This document shows, one piece after another, positions 1 through 8,905 of a stretch of DNA of 64,000 bases; positions within the stretch are counted from its first letter, which is position 1, and each line of letters begins with the position of its first letter. Both the position numbers and the translations under genes were made by a program. The stretch comes from JAOUEA01 sp963810945 (GTDB lineage Bacteria > Actinomycetota > UBA4738 > HRBIN12). Below the pieces are notes generated by a model. It saw nothing but the letters and a program-made list of their open reading frames with translations, did no database searches and was not told where the DNA came from. The DNA lies in NCBI GenBank assembly GCA_963810945.1, contig CAWEPI010000008.1, positions 1,116,001-1,180,000 on the forward strand, given 5' to 3'.

Positions 1-260
1 ATCGAGAGCAGGAGCTTCTCGTTGGAGGCAGGCGGCCGGGCGACCCAGTCCCGGTGCCGGTACCACGTCGTGCCCTGATAGCCGATCACGACGCCCACCG
101 GGAGGTCGCCGACCACCGTGTCGATGCGCTGGATCCACTTGGGCTTGGTCGGGTCGGACGCGACCGCCCCGGCGTGGGCCACCGGGGCGTCGGCGGCCAC
201 CGTGGGCACGGCGACGCCCAGGAGCAGCGTGAGCGCGAACAGGAGGCGGCGGGGACGCAT
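1..260 (-). CDS. D-Ala-D-Ala carboxypeptidase-like protein (peptidase S13), N-terminal part
   Basis: Only the first 86 codons are in the window; the gene runs off the left edge. The product begins with MRPRRLLFALTLLLG and an Ala-rich cleavage region, a clear Sec signal peptide. The mature part reaches WYRHRDWVARPPASNEKLLLS, where SNEK matches the SxxK acyl-serine motif of S13 (PBP4/DacB) penicillin-binding proteins in the usual 'PAS-x-x-K-L-L' setting. It would act outside the membrane, trimming D-Ala from peptidoglycan stem peptides. It lies 53 bp downstream of the c-di-GMP protein on the same strand and may be cotranscribed. The SxN and KTG motifs are not visible, so an S11 enzyme or inactive homologue cannot be excluded. 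Confidence 0.7.
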   Translation of the reverse strand, partial: MRPRRLLFALTLLLGVAVPTVAADAPVAHAGAVASDPTKPKWIQRIDTVVGDLPVGVVIGYQGTTWYRHRDWVARPPASNEKLLLS

Positions 261-313
261 GGAGGTCACGATGGTACGGGCTCGGGATGTCGACGCCACG
301 GAAGCGGGTGGAT

Positions 314-3300
314 TCACCCCTGAGCGAGCGCTTCGACCTCGGCCTGCATCTGCGCGCGTTCGTGCAGGAGCGCCTTGAGGTCGTCGGAGGGCAGCGGCTT
401 GGCGAAGAAGAATCCCTGACCCAGGTCGCAGTGGAGCTCAAGCAGGCGCTGCAGCTGGTCCGCGCGCTCGATGCCCTCGGCCACCGGCTTGAGGTTCAAG
501 ATGCCGGCGAGCTCGATCACAGCGGCGGTGAGGGCGCTGGACTCGCCGCCCTCGCTCACCCCGTCGATGAACGACTTGTCGACCTTGAGGATGTCGACGG
601 GGAAGCGCCGCACGTAGTTGAGGCTCGAGTACCCCGTGCCGAAGTCGTCGATCGCGAGTTGCACCCCGAGCGCCTTGAGCTCCGTGAGCCGCTCGATCGA
701 CAGATCCATGTCCTGCATCATCACGGACTCCGTGATCTCGAGGATCAGGGCCTGCGGCTGGAGCGCGGTCTCCTGCAGGATGCCGCGGACCTCGTCCACG
801 AGCTCGGGCCTCGCGATCTGGCGCGCCGAGAGGTTCACCGCCATGTGGAACTGCGGCTGGTTCGGGAACCGCGTCTGCAGCTCGACGGCCGTGCGGCAGG
901 CCTCCTCCAGCACCCAGCGGCCGATCGGCACGATGAGGCCGGTCTCCTCGGCGAGCGGGATGAAGTCGAGCGGCGGCACGATGCCGCGCACGGGGTGGAT
1001 CCAGCGGACCAGGGCCTCGACCCCCGAGATGTTGCCGCTCTCCAGCTCGATCACCGGCTGGTAGTGCAGGACGAACTCGCCGTGCTCCAGCGCGCGCTGG
1101 AGGTCGGCCTTGAGCTCCAGGCGCTTCAGAGCCGTGTCGTGCATCGCGGGCTCGAAGACCTGGTAGCGCCCCTTCCCCTTCTCCTTGGCCATGTACATCG
1201 CTACGTCGGCGTTGCGCAGCAGTTCCTCGGCGTCGCCGAGCCGCTCGCCCTCGGCCACCGCGATGCCCACGCTCGCCCGGACGTAGACCTCCTTGCCCTC
1301 GAGCGCGAACGGTTCCTCCAGCATCTGCATCACGCGGTCGGCCACGTCAACGGCTTGGATGCCCTCGCCGCCGTCTTCGAGGAGGATCGCGAACTCGTCG
1401 CCGCCGAGGCGTGCCGCCGTGTCCGCCGCCCGCAGGGCCTCCTTCAAACGGTCGCCCACCTCGCGGAGGAGTTGGTCGCCGGCCGCGTGGCCCAGCGAGT
1501 CGTTGATCGTCTTGAAGTCGTCAAGGTCCATGAACAGCACCGCGATGGGCTTGTGGTCGCGTTCCTGGCGCTCGATCGCGTGCGTGACGCGGTCCCGGAA
1601 CAGGGCCCGGTTGGCGAGGTTCGTCACGGAGTCGTGGAACGCCTGATGCGAGAGCTGTTCCTCGAACGCCTTGCGCTCGGAGATGTCACGCGTGTTGAGG
1701 ACGATGCCGTGGACGTTGGGGTCGTGCAGCAGGTTGGTGCGGAGCGTCTCGGCGAAGATGAAGGTCCCGTCCTGGCACTGCACGCGGAACTCCATCAGCC
1801 CCGGGTGGCCCTCGCCGTCGCCCATGGCCGTGAGGAAGGACAGGACGCGCGTCTTGTCGTCGGGATGCACGAGATCGATGAACCGGGAGCCCTCGAGCGC
1901 CTCGGGCTCGAGCCCGAGCACGCGGTGGGCCGACGGGCTCGCGTAGCGCACCGATGTGTCGGCGTCGACGACCGTCACGATGTCCGAGGAGTTCTGCACG
2001 AGCGAGGCGAAGCGCTTCTCGCTCTGCTGCATCAGCAGATCCTCGGTGAGCGCCGCGCTCTCGAGCGCGAGCGCAACCTGCGAGGAGAGCGCGCGGAGCG
2101 AGTCCACGATCGTGCGCGGCATCTCGTCGGGGGTGGCCACGACCATCAGACCGCGGAGCTCCTCCCGGATGAACAGCGGGGCCACCATCACGGCGCCGTC
2201 GGCCTCGGTCGGCAGGGAGAGCGCCCCCCGGAGCGTGCTCTCGTACGTCTTGACCACGTACGCGTCGTTGTCGAGCAGGCGCTCCCGTTTCCACGCCTGG
2301 AGCTCGCTCAGGTGGAAATGGGCCCCTTCCGCGTCGTCGCTCCCGCCCGCAGCCGCGACCACCACGAGATCGTCCGTGCCGTCTCGCTCCTCGCACATGC
2401 GGATCGAGGCGTCAGGTCCCGCCAGGGCGCGGATCGCCTGGATCGCCGAGGCATGGATCCCGTCGCGGTTGGTTGCCGTCACGAGGGATGCACCTGCCTC
2501 ACGGAGCGCGCGCTCGCGATCGACGGATTGCTGCTGTTGGCTCACCAGTCCGACCATGCGGATCACGGCCAAGAGGAACAGCGTGATCGTGGCGGCGAGG
2601 ACCACGGGCACGTTCACGGGTTCGCCACGCCAGATCTGGATCACCTGCGTGAGGGGGGCCAGGAGCGAGGCGGCGCCCAGGAGCGCGAGCCGCCCGATCC
2701 CCACCCGCGCCTCCACGTCGGTCGCGCGCTCCGAGAGCTGCTTCATGCTCGGGTGCAGGGCGGCAGCCCCGAACCCCACGTAGAACGCGATCCAGCCGAT
2801 CTCCAGGAACCCACTGCCGGGGATGTATCCGTCGTGGAGCTGCAGCCACCCGTAGAGGGAGTCCGTGACGAAGAGCGCCACGATCGCGGTCACCATGAGG
2901 TTCAGCGACGGCGACCGCCGCCCGCTCCCCACCGCCAGACGGACCGCCACGGTCAGCATCAGCATGTCCATCAGGGGGTAGCCCATCGAGACGAACTTCA
3001 CGAGGCCGGACAACGTGGTGTCGGTCACGTAGGGAGAGATCAGGAACACCCAGGACAGGGTTCCGATGCCGATCGCGATCATGGCGGCGTCGATCAAGCT
3101 CCCCCGGTCGCGGCTCGCCCCGCGACGACGGATCAGCAGGATCAACCCCGCGATCAGGCAGGGGTACACCGACAGGTAGAGCACGTCGCTGATGGCGGGG
3201 TACGGCGTGTCGCCTGCGTCCAGCGGGAAGAGCGTGGGCAGCAGGCTGTGGAAGGCGCTGTAGTTGTACGCCACCACGTCACCCATGATGAAGAGGAACT

Positions 3301-3487
3301 GTCCGAGCGCGAACAGATACCAGGGGGCCCGTTGTTCCGGCTGGTGGATGTGCACCGCCACGAGGATCAGCACCGGTGAGGAGAGGCCGATCAGGTTGAA
3401 CATCCAGCTGTGGTGACCGGACAGGAAATAGACCGCGGTCGCGACCGCGGCAACGAGTGGGTACACGAACCAAGCCCGTTTCCTCAC
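314..3487 (-). CDS. Membrane c-di-GMP protein: N-terminal TM region, GAF, PAS, GGDEF, EAL
   Basis: A 1057-residue protein starting with GTG. Residues 1-320 hold about nine hydrophobic segments and form a MASE-like membrane sensor. A GAF-like region (about 325-480) and a PAS domain (about 490-610) follow. The GGDEF domain has an intact GGDEF at 695-699 and an inhibitory I-site RAAD ending five residues before it, so cyclase activity with product inhibition is expected. The EAL domain has EALVRW at 824, NLSARQ, EITES, DDFGTGYSS and LKVDKSF, the metal- and base-forming residues of active phosphodiesterases. Both activities therefore look intact; which dominates cannot be told. It sits alone upstream of the carboxypeptidase gene. 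The ligand of the sensor is unknown. Confidence 0.93.
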   Translation of the reverse strand: MRKRAWFVYPLVAAVATAVYFLSGHHSWMFNLIGLSSPVLILVAVHIHQPEQRAPWYLFALGQFLFIMGDVVAYNYSAFHSLLPTLFPLDAGDTPYPAISDVLYLSVYPCLIAGLILLIRRRGASRDRGSLIDAAMIAIGIGTLSWVFLISPYVTDTTLSGLVKFVSMGYPLMDMLMLTVAVRLAVGSGRRSPSLNLMVTAIVALFVTDSLYGWLQLHDGYIPGSGFLEIGWIAFYVGFGAAALHPSMKQLSERATDVEARVGIGRLALLGAASLLAPLTQVIQIWRGEPVNVPVVLAATITLFLLAVIRMVGLVSQQQQSVDRERALREAGASLVTATNRDGIHASAIQAIRALAGPDASIRMCEERDGTDDLVVVAAAGGSDDAEGAHFHLSELQAWKRERLLDNDAYVVKTYESTLRGALSLPTEADGAVMVAPLFIREELRGLMVVATPDEMPRTIVDSLRALSSQVALALESAALTEDLLMQQSEKRFASLVQNSSDIVTVVDADTSVRYASPSAHRVLGLEPEALEGSRFIDLVHPDDKTRVLSFLTAMGDGEGHPGLMEFRVQCQDGTFIFAETLRTNLLHDPNVHGIVLNTRDISERKAFEEQLSHQAFHDSVTNLANRALFRDRVTHAIERQERDHKPIAVLFMDLDDFKTINDSLGHAAGDQLLREVGDRLKEALRAADTAARLGGDEFAILLEDGGEGIQAVDVADRVMQMLEEPFALEGKEVYVRASVGIAVAEGERLGDAEELLRNADVAMYMAKEKGKGRYQVFEPAMHDTALKRLELKADLQRALEHGEFVLHYQPVIELESGNISGVEALVRWIHPVRGIVPPLDFIPLAEETGLIVPIGRWVLEEACRTAVELQTRFPNQPQFHMAVNLSARQIARPELVDEVRGILQETALQPQALILEITESVMMQDMDLSIERLTELKALGVQLAIDDFGTGYSSLNYVRRFPVDILKVDKSFIDGVSEGGESSALTAAVIELAGILNLKPVAEGIERADQLQRLLELHCDLGQGFFFAKPLPSDDLKALLHERAQMQAEVEALAQG

Positions 3488-3591
3488 GAATGGGCTATCG
3501 GCCCTCGAGGCGACGGACTGAAGGCTCGCGTCTGACTCGCTGAGCAGGGGGAACGGGGTCCTCGAACGGCGCGAACGGCGACCTCAGCGGG

Positions 3592-5004
3592 CTAGACGGC
3601 CGTCGGCACCGACGGTTCGAGTTGGAAGCGCTCGTGGAGGCCGGTGAGCACGGCCACGAGCTCCTCGACCTGCTCGTCGGTGTTGGCCGCCGTGGTCTGG
3701 ATGCGGAAGCCGACCTCGTCCTTCGGCACCAGCGGGTAGGCCGCCATCGTCGCGTACTGGCCGTGGTCGAAGAGGTAGCGGCCGACCTCGTCGATCGACT
3801 CGTGATCGGCGAGGGGCACCTCGATGATGGGCAACCCGGACGTGTTGGGGGTCTTGATGCCTGCCGCGTGGAGCCCGTCGAGGAGACGGTGGGTCTTCCG
3901 CCAGAGGTCGGCGCGGATCTCGTCGCCGCGCGTGCGGTTCACGGCGAGACCGGTGAGGGTCGTGGCCAGTGAGGCCACCGGCGAGGGGCCCGAGTAGAGG
4001 TAGGGCGGGGCCAGCACCTTCAGCGCGTCCTTCAGCCGTGTCGGCAACGCGAGGAACGCGAGCAGCGACGAGTAGGACTTGGAGAAGCCCGCGACCAGGA
4101 TCACGTTCTCGTAGCCCACGCCGAGGTGCCGCATCACGCTGTTGCCCTTGGAGCCGTAGTCGCAGAGCTCGTCGGAGGTGCGCTCGCCGATCACGCCGAA
4201 GCCGTGCGCGTCGTCGACGTAGAGCACGGTGTCGTGCTCGCGGGCCACGCGGGCGAACTGCGCCATATCGGGCGTGTTGCCGGTCATGGAGTTCACCCCG
4301 TCCATCGCGACGATCCGAGGGGCGCCCGGATCGCTGGCGCTGAGGAGCTCCTCGAGGTGCTCCCAGTCGTTGTGGCGGAACCGGACGACGGTGGCGCCGT
4401 GACCGGCCGCGACCATCGCGCCGTCGAAGATCGTCTTGTGCGCCCGTCCGTCGAGGAAGATCGTCCCGTCGCCCACGAGCACCGGGATCACCGACATGTG
4501 GATGTGGGTGATGGTGGGCAGGACGAGGGTGTCTTCGGACCCGAGCAGCTCCGTCAGTTGCTCCTCGATCTCCGGATACAGCCGCGGGTTCCCCAGCAGG
4601 CGGGACCAGGACGGGTGCGTGCCCCACCGCGCCAGGAACTCCGGCACCGAGGCGATGATCTCCTCGTCGACGTCGAACCCGAGGTAGTTGCAGGACGCCC
4701 AGTCGGTGAGCCATCGGTCACCGATCCGGATCTTCCGTCCACGCTGCTCGTCGATGACCGCGTCCATCATCGGATGGGTGCGCTTGAGCCGCGTGAGGTC
4801 GGAGGTGGCGGCCACCCAGCGGTCGAGCCATCCGTCGACGTCGCGGCGGCGCGGCTTGCCGTTCGGCGACGGCTCCGCGGGCAGGTCGGACAGCCGTCGT
4901 TCGGCGCCGTCGGTCGTCCGTCGACGAGGGAAGTCGTTGGGCTGGGGGTCCATCGTGAGGTCACCATCGGTACGTACGTAGTCGACCTTTACCTCGCGCC
5001 GCAT
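3592..5004 (-). CDS. Alpha-oxoamine synthase family PLP enzyme (AONS/KBL/ALAS fold)
   Basis: About 470 residues if translation starts at ATG 5004, chosen because GGAGG lies six bases upstream; the frame stays open further but would run into the divergent aminotransferase. Residues 1-55 are charged and probably disordered. The catalytic part shows the cofactor Asp/His pair in YVDDAHGFG (264-269) and the Schiff-base lysine K309 in VAGFSKSYSS. Such enzymes condense an amino acid with an acyl-CoA and release CO2. The usual 'GSGGSR' glycine motif is replaced by WGTHPSWSRLLGN (127-139), so the acyl substrate may differ from biotin or haem synthases. Biotin genes are absent nearby. It is divergent from a class III aminotransferase, which may share its pathway. 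The exact product is unknown. Confidence 0.85.
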   Translation of the reverse strand: MRREVKVDYVRTDGDLTMDPQPNDFPRRRTTDGAERRLSDLPAEPSPNGKPRRRDVDGWLDRWVAATSDLTRLKRTHPMMDAVIDEQRGRKIRIGDRWLTDWASCNYLGFDVDEEIIASVPEFLARWGTHPSWSRLLGNPRLYPEIEEQLTELLGSEDTLVLPTITHIHMSVIPVLVGDGTIFLDGRAHKTIFDGAMVAAGHGATVVRFRHNDWEHLEELLSASDPGAPRIVAMDGVNSMTGNTPDMAQFARVAREHDTVLYVDDAHGFGVIGERTSDELCDYGSKGNSVMRHLGVGYENVILVAGFSKSYSSLLAFLALPTRLKDALKVLAPPYLYSGPSPVASLATTLTGLAVNRTRGDEIRADLWRKTHRLLDGLHAAGIKTPNTSGLPIIEVPLADHESIDEVGRYLFDHGQYATMAAYPLVPKDEVGFRIQTTAANTDEQVEELVAVLTGLHERFQLEPSVPTAV

Positions 5005-5135
5005 GGGCCGCCTCCGGTGGGCCATCCGCCCGACACGCGGTTGCAGAACCGTGTTCGCTGGCGGTTCGGCGGTGCTTGGGACGCGCCTCCCGGGGCTAGA
5101 CTGGCGCCGCCCGGAAGCCGACACGGAGGTACGCG

Positions 5136-6491
5136 GTGAACTCGATCGATCGATCCAGGCTCCACACGCTGATGGAGCGCGAACGCGCCACGTTCCGCGA
5201 GCGCCATCCCGGCTCCGGCGCGCTCGCGGAAGAGGCGAAAGCCAACCTGCTGTACGGCGTGCCCATGAACTGGATGACCCGCTGGCCCGGCGATCATCCG
5301 GTGTTCGTGGAGCGGGCCGAGGGCGCACACTTCTGGGACGTGGACGGCAACGAGTTCGTCGACTTCTGCCTCGGCGACACGGGAGGGATGGCGGGGCACG
5401 CGCCCAAGGTGAGCGTCGACGCGATCGCCGCGCAGTCGGCCAAGGGCATCACGCTCATGCTTCCGACCGAGGACGCCGAGTGGGTCGGACGCGAGATGGA
5501 ACGTCGGTTCGGCGTCCCGACGTGGTCCTTCACGCTCACCGCCACCGACGCGAATCGCTTCGTGATCCGCTGGGCGCGTGCGCTCACCGGACGCGACAAG
5601 ATCGTCGTGCACAACTGGTGCTACCACGGGACGGTCGACGAGACGATCGCGACGCTCGACGAGGCCGGCAACGTGGTCGAACGCGAGGGCAACGTCGGCA
5701 AGCCGGTGCCGCTCGAGCTCACCACGCGCGTCGTCGAGATGAACGACCTCGACGGCCTCGAGGCCGCGCTCGCGCACGGCGACGTGGCGGCTTGCCTGTT
5801 CGAGCCTGCGCTCACGAACATCGGCATCGTCCTGCCGGACGAGGGCTACCACGAGCGCGCGCGGGAGCTCTGCTCGAAGTACGGCACGTACCTGATCATC
5901 GACGAGACGCACACGATCAGCGCGGGCCCGGGCGGGTGCACCCGAGCATGGGGACTCGAACCCGACTTCGTCACGATCGGCAAGACGCTCGGCGCCGGTA
6001 TCCCCAGCGCCGCCTACGGCATGACCGCGGAGGTCGCCGATGCGATCTACGCGCACCCGGAGCTGGACAGCGACGTCGGCGGCACCGGGGGCACGCTCGC
6101 CGGGAACGCGCTCTCGCTCGCGGCGATGCGGGCGACCCTCGCCAGCGTCCTCACGGACGAGGCCTTCGCGCGGATGATCGAGCTCGGCGAGCGGTTCGAG
6201 GCGGGCGTACAGGACGTGATCGGCACCCGGGGGCTGCCGTTCCACGTGACGAGGCTCGGCTGCCGGGTGGAGTACCTCTTCCGCCCCGAGCGCGCGCGGA
6301 CGGGGAGCGAGGCGGCCGCTGCGCAGGACGCCGAGCTCGATCCGTTCATCCATCTCTACCTGTTGAACCGCGGCGTCCTGATGACGCCGTTCCACAACAT
6401 GTCGCTGATGTCGCCCGCGACCACGATGGAAGATGTCGACCGCCACACCGACGTGTTCGGGCAGGCGGCCGACGAGCTGGTGGGCGCCTGA
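5136..6491 (+). CDS. Class III PLP-dependent aminotransferase (glutamate-1-semialdehyde aminomutase-like)
   Basis: 451 residues, GTG start with GGAGGT five bases upstream. The class III signature is present: IIDETHT (PLP-binding D256), then DFVTIGKTLGAGIPSAAYG with Schiff-base lysine K283. The N-terminal half has WDVDGNEFVDFCLGD, the entry strand typical of GSAM/ornithine aminotransferase relatives. It transfers an amino group, or moves it within the substrate, in the cytoplasm; the substrate is not predictable. A TAGACT hexamer at 5097-5102 could be its -10 box. It shares a 131-bp divergent intergenic region with the oxoamine synthase and precedes a VOC protein by 45 bp, so the three may form one metabolic unit. 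Confidence 0.87.
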   Translation: MNSIDRSRLHTLMERERATFRERHPGSGALAEEAKANLLYGVPMNWMTRWPGDHPVFVERAEGAHFWDVDGNEFVDFCLGDTGGMAGHAPKVSVDAIAAQSAKGITLMLPTEDAEWVGREMERRFGVPTWSFTLTATDANRFVIRWARALTGRDKIVVHNWCYHGTVDETIATLDEAGNVVEREGNVGKPVPLELTTRVVEMNDLDGLEAALAHGDVAACLFEPALTNIGIVLPDEGYHERARELCSKYGTYLIIDETHTISAGPGGCTRAWGLEPDFVTIGKTLGAGIPSAAYGMTAEVADAIYAHPELDSDVGGTGGTLAGNALSLAAMRATLASVLTDEAFARMIELGERFEAGVQDVIGTRGLPFHVTRLGCRVEYLFRPERARTGSEAAAAQDAELDPFIHLYLLNRGVLMTPFHNMSLMSPATTMEDVDRHTDVFGQAADELVGA

Positions 6492-6536
6492 GCTTGGGCA
6501 GGGGGATCGAGCGCCGAGGCGAGGAGGGGGACGCAC

Positions 6537-6896
6537 GTGGCGGTAGGGAGCTTCCTGTTCATGACGATCGATTGCCTGGATCCCGACGGCCTGGCCACCT
6601 TCTGGGCGGAGGTGCTGGGCAGCGAGATCGACCTCGTGATGGACGACGGTCGCTACGTCTTCCTGAAGGGGAGCGACACGCTTCCCGCGCTCTGCTTCCA
6701 GCGGGTGCCCGAGGCGAAGGTCGCGAAGAACCGCCTGCATCTCGATGTGTCGGTGGAGGATCTGGGGGCGGCCACGGATCGCATCGTGGAGCTGGGCGGG
6801 AGCTGGACCGACGGGGTCGACCGTCAGCTCGAGGACGTCACATGGCGCACGATGGCCGATCCCGAGGGCAACGAGTTCGACATCGAGGTGGGGTGA
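6537..6896 (+). CDS. VOC superfamily (glyoxalase/bleomycin-resistance fold) protein
   Basis: 119 residues, GTG start behind a GGAGGGGG ribosome binding site. The pattern is that of a single-domain VOC protein: FMTIDCLDPDGLATFWAEVLG at the start, a repeat of the beta-alpha-beta-beta-beta module around LHLDVSVEDL, and the C-terminal MADPEGNEFDIE, whose Glu is often a metal ligand. Such proteins dimerise and bind a metal or small molecule; many actinobacterial members have no known reaction. It follows the aminotransferase on the same strand with 45 bp between, so it is probably cotranscribed. Confidence 0.82.
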   Translation: MAVGSFLFMTIDCLDPDGLATFWAEVLGSEIDLVMDDGRYVFLKGSDTLPALCFQRVPEAKVAKNRLHLDVSVEDLGAATDRIVELGGSWTDGVDRQLEDVTWRTMADPEGNEFDIEVG

Positions 6897-6908
6897 CGCG
6901 CGCCCGCG

Positions 6909-8012
6909 TCAGCCGTGCGCAGCCGCGAACGACCGCATGAGGTCGGCCAGGGCGCGCGCACCTGCGAGGGGCATCGCGTTGTAGAGGCTCGCGCGGATCC
7001 CGCCGAGGCTGCGGTGACCCTTGAGCTCCACCATCCCGGCCTCGGCGGCCTCGCGCAGGAACATCCGGTCGAGGTCCTCGCTGGGCAGGCGCCAGGTCAC
7101 GTTCATGGGTGACCGGCTCGAGATCTGGGCGTGCCCGCGATAGAACCCGTCGCTGGCGTCGATGACCTCGTAGAGCGCAGCCGACTTGGCCTCGTTGGCC
7201 GATCGTTGGGCCTCGAGACCGCCCACCTCGTCGCGGAGCCACCTCGTGACGAGCATCAGGATGTAGATCGAGAAGACCGGGGGCGTGTTGTAGCGCGAGC
7301 CGTGCTCGACGTAGGTCCGGTAGTCCAGGACCGTGGGCAGGCCGTCGGGCACGCGCTCGAGCAGCGAACGCTCGACGATCGCCACCGTGACGCCCGCCGG
7401 CCCCGCGTTCTTCTGGGCGCCGGCGTAGATCAGCCCGTAGGCGCCCACGTCCACGGGACGGGAGAGGAAATCCGAGGACATGTCGGCGAGCAGCGGCGTC
7501 GCGCCCGGGACGCTGGGCTCCGCGCGGAACGCCACGCCCTGGATCGTTTCGTTGGACGTGATGTGCACGTAGGCGGCACCCGGGCTGAGGACGGCGTCGA
7601 GTTCGTCGTCCGAGGGGACCCGCACGAATCCTTCGTCGCGGCCGCTCCATGCAGCGCGAGCGGCACCCTCCTTGGCCGCCTCGGCGAGCGCCTTGGCGCC
7701 CCAGCTCCCGGTGACCACGTACTCGGCCACACCGCCGGTCCCGCGCAGGAGGTTCAGGGCGACCATCGAGAACTGCTGCGTAGCGCCGCCCTGGCTGAAG
7801 ACGACGGCATGGGACTCGGGGATCGACAAGAGGGCGCGGAGGTTGGCCTCGGCTTCGTCGATCACGTCGGTGAACCAGGGGGCGCGGTGGGAAACCTCGA
7901 GTGGGGAGATACCGAGGCCGGGCAAGGCCACGAGGTCGCGCTGCGCCTCCTCGAGGACCCGGAGCGGGAGGGTCGCCGGTCCCGCGGAGAAGTTGAAGAC
8001 GCGCTCGCTCAT
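6909..8012 (-). CDS. serC: Phosphoserine aminotransferase
   Basis: 367 residues with the family opening VFNFSAGPATLP, then VVFSQGGATQQF, which binds the PLP phosphate, and the Schiff-base lysine K201 in IYAGAQKNAGPAG. The C-terminal segment KGHRSLGGIRASLYNA is the diagnostic SerC ending. It converts 3-phosphohydroxypyruvate and glutamate into phosphoserine and 2-oxoglutarate in serine synthesis, and in some bacteria acts in pyridoxal phosphate synthesis. The start at ATG 8012 has no Shine-Dalgarno sequence; a TAGCCT hexamer eight bases upstream suggests a leaderless mRNA. It ends 12 bp from the convergent VOC gene. No serA or serB lies in the window. Confidence 0.95.
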   Translation of the reverse strand: MSERVFNFSAGPATLPLRVLEEAQRDLVALPGLGISPLEVSHRAPWFTDVIDEAEANLRALLSIPESHAVVFSQGGATQQFSMVALNLLRGTGGVAEYVVTGSWGAKALAEAAKEGAARAAWSGRDEGFVRVPSDDELDAVLSPGAAYVHITSNETIQGVAFRAEPSVPGATPLLADMSSDFLSRPVDVGAYGLIYAGAQKNAGPAGVTVAIVERSLLERVPDGLPTVLDYRTYVEHGSRYNTPPVFSIYILMLVTRWLRDEVGGLEAQRSANEAKSAALYEVIDASDGFYRGHAQISSRSPMNVTWRLPSEDLDRMFLREAAEAGMVELKGHRSLGGIRASLYNAMPLAGARALADLMRSFAAAHG

Positions 8013-8020
8013 GATCGACC

Positions 8021-8026
8021 AGGCTA
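8021..8026 (-). promoter_or_regulatory. -10 box of serC (leaderless start)
   Basis: TAGCCT on the minus strand ends 8 nt before the serC ATG and there is no ribosome binding site, which fits a transcript starting at or next to the start codon. Confidence 0.5.
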
Positions 8027-8055
8027 GCCGACCGCACGCACGAGGCGTCCTCGCG

Positions 8056-8529
8056 TCAAGCGCCGGGCTTGTACACCATGAGGTAGAGGATCAGCAGGAA
8101 CCCGAGGGTTCCCACCGCCGCCGTGATCGAGGTGATCGGCCCGGACAGGGCGGCGCCCAACTCCTCATCGCTGAGGGTGTAGCTCCCATCGTGCCATCGG
8201 GTGCAACCGTCACGGAGCTTCTTCATGTACGGGGTGCTCACGGAAGACATCACGGCCATCGTCGCGAGGAGCACCAGGATCGAGATCCACAACCACGACC
8301 GCCCGAACATCTTGCCCTGGATCCCCGCCGCCACCCCGCCGACGAGGAGCAGCGCCGTGGACACGTACATGGGTGGGACCGAGCGCTTGGAGAGCTCGCA
8401 GAGGTCGAAGATCTTGTCCCTGTCGCCGTCGACGGCGCGCACCTGGAACATCGCGTACATCGAGACACCGTGCGTCGCCAGGAATCCCGCCATGCCGACG
8501 AGGTGCAGGAAGAGCCAGAACTCGCCCAT
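8056..8529 (-). CDS. Small four-helix integral membrane protein (DUF2269-like), copy 1
   Basis: 157 residues if the start is ATG 8529, preferred over ATG 8541 because TATGCT lies seven bases before it. Four hydrophobic segments are visible: FWLFLHLVGMAGFLATHGVS, YVSTALLLVGGVAAGI, WLWISILVLLATMAV, and VGTLGFLLILYLMVY. A conserved His sits in the first helix (FLHLVG) and another in THGVS. A cytoplasmic loop carries YTLSDEELGAAL. The architecture resembles DUF2269-type predicted membrane proteins, function unknown. It is a clear paralogue of the gene at 9926-10405: both share FLHLVG, THGVS/SHGVS, PPMYVS/IPMYVS, SDEEL and YKP/TKP near the end. The two copies flank the USP-Rieske gene and the small His-rich gene. 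Confidence 0.8.
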   Translation of the reverse strand: MGEFWLFLHLVGMAGFLATHGVSMYAMFQVRAVDGDRDKIFDLCELSKRSVPPMYVSTALLLVGGVAAGIQGKMFGRSWLWISILVLLATMAVMSSVSTPYMKKLRDGCTRWHDGSYTLSDEELGAALSGPITSITAAVGTLGFLLILYLMVYKPGA

Positions 8530-8536
8530 CCCGGGG

Positions 8537-8542
8537 AGCATA
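8537..8542 (-). promoter_or_regulatory. -10 box of membrane protein copy 1
   Basis: TATGCT, 7 nt before ATG 8529. The same hexamer precedes the paralogue at 10415-10420, and its position is what selects 8529 over the upstream ATG. Confidence 0.5.
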
Positions 8543-8581
8543 GCCGGGGGGCGTACACCCGCCGTGGCCCGATGGAGGCGA

Positions 8582-8791
8582 TCAGCCGCCGTGTGCCCGG
8601 GGGGCGTTGCGATGCGTGATCCGCCCCTTCAGGTGGAAGCCTCGTCCGAGATGCACCCGATCCGGGAGCTGGCTCCAGCCGTGCTTGCGAGGGCGATGCT
8701 GCAGGTACGGGTCGTGGACGTGGTGGGCTTCGCCACCCGCCTCGGCCTGGGTCTTCGCAGGAGCGGGTGTGAAGCGCGGGACATGCTTCAC
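8582..8791 (-). CDS. Small histidine- and arginine-rich protein, no recognised family
   Basis: 69 codons in the 364-bp gap between the membrane protein and the USP-Rieske gene. The GTG start has the best ribosome binding site in the area, AGGAGGTGA followed by five bases. Codons end mostly in G or C, as in neighbouring real genes. The product starts MKHVPRFTPAPAKTQ, has a central HHVHDPYLQHRP and ends GRITHRNAPRAHGG: eleven His in 69 residues, basic overall, no signal peptide, no membrane helix and no Cys. It could bind metal or nucleic acid, but this rests on composition only. A chance open frame is less likely given the strong binding site. It would be read toward membrane protein copy 1, 52 bp downstream. 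Confidence 0.55.
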   Translation of the reverse strand: MKHVPRFTPAPAKTQAEAGGEAHHVHDPYLQHRPRKHGWSQLPDRVHLGRGFHLKGRITHRNAPRAHGG

Positions 8792-8905
8792 CTACCTCAC
8801 CTCCTCCTCTCGATGCCACCGTAGTCCGTCCCGAGACGGCCGTCACGGGTCGACCGGCCCCGGTGATAGCGTGTCGGCCCGTTCACGCGAGGAAGGTGCG
8901 GCGAG

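Noticed and set aside
287..3379. 1030-residue open frame opposite the GGDEF/EAL gene
   Set aside because: Arg/His/Asp-rich antisense composition and no motifs; the minus-strand frame holds all domain signatures.
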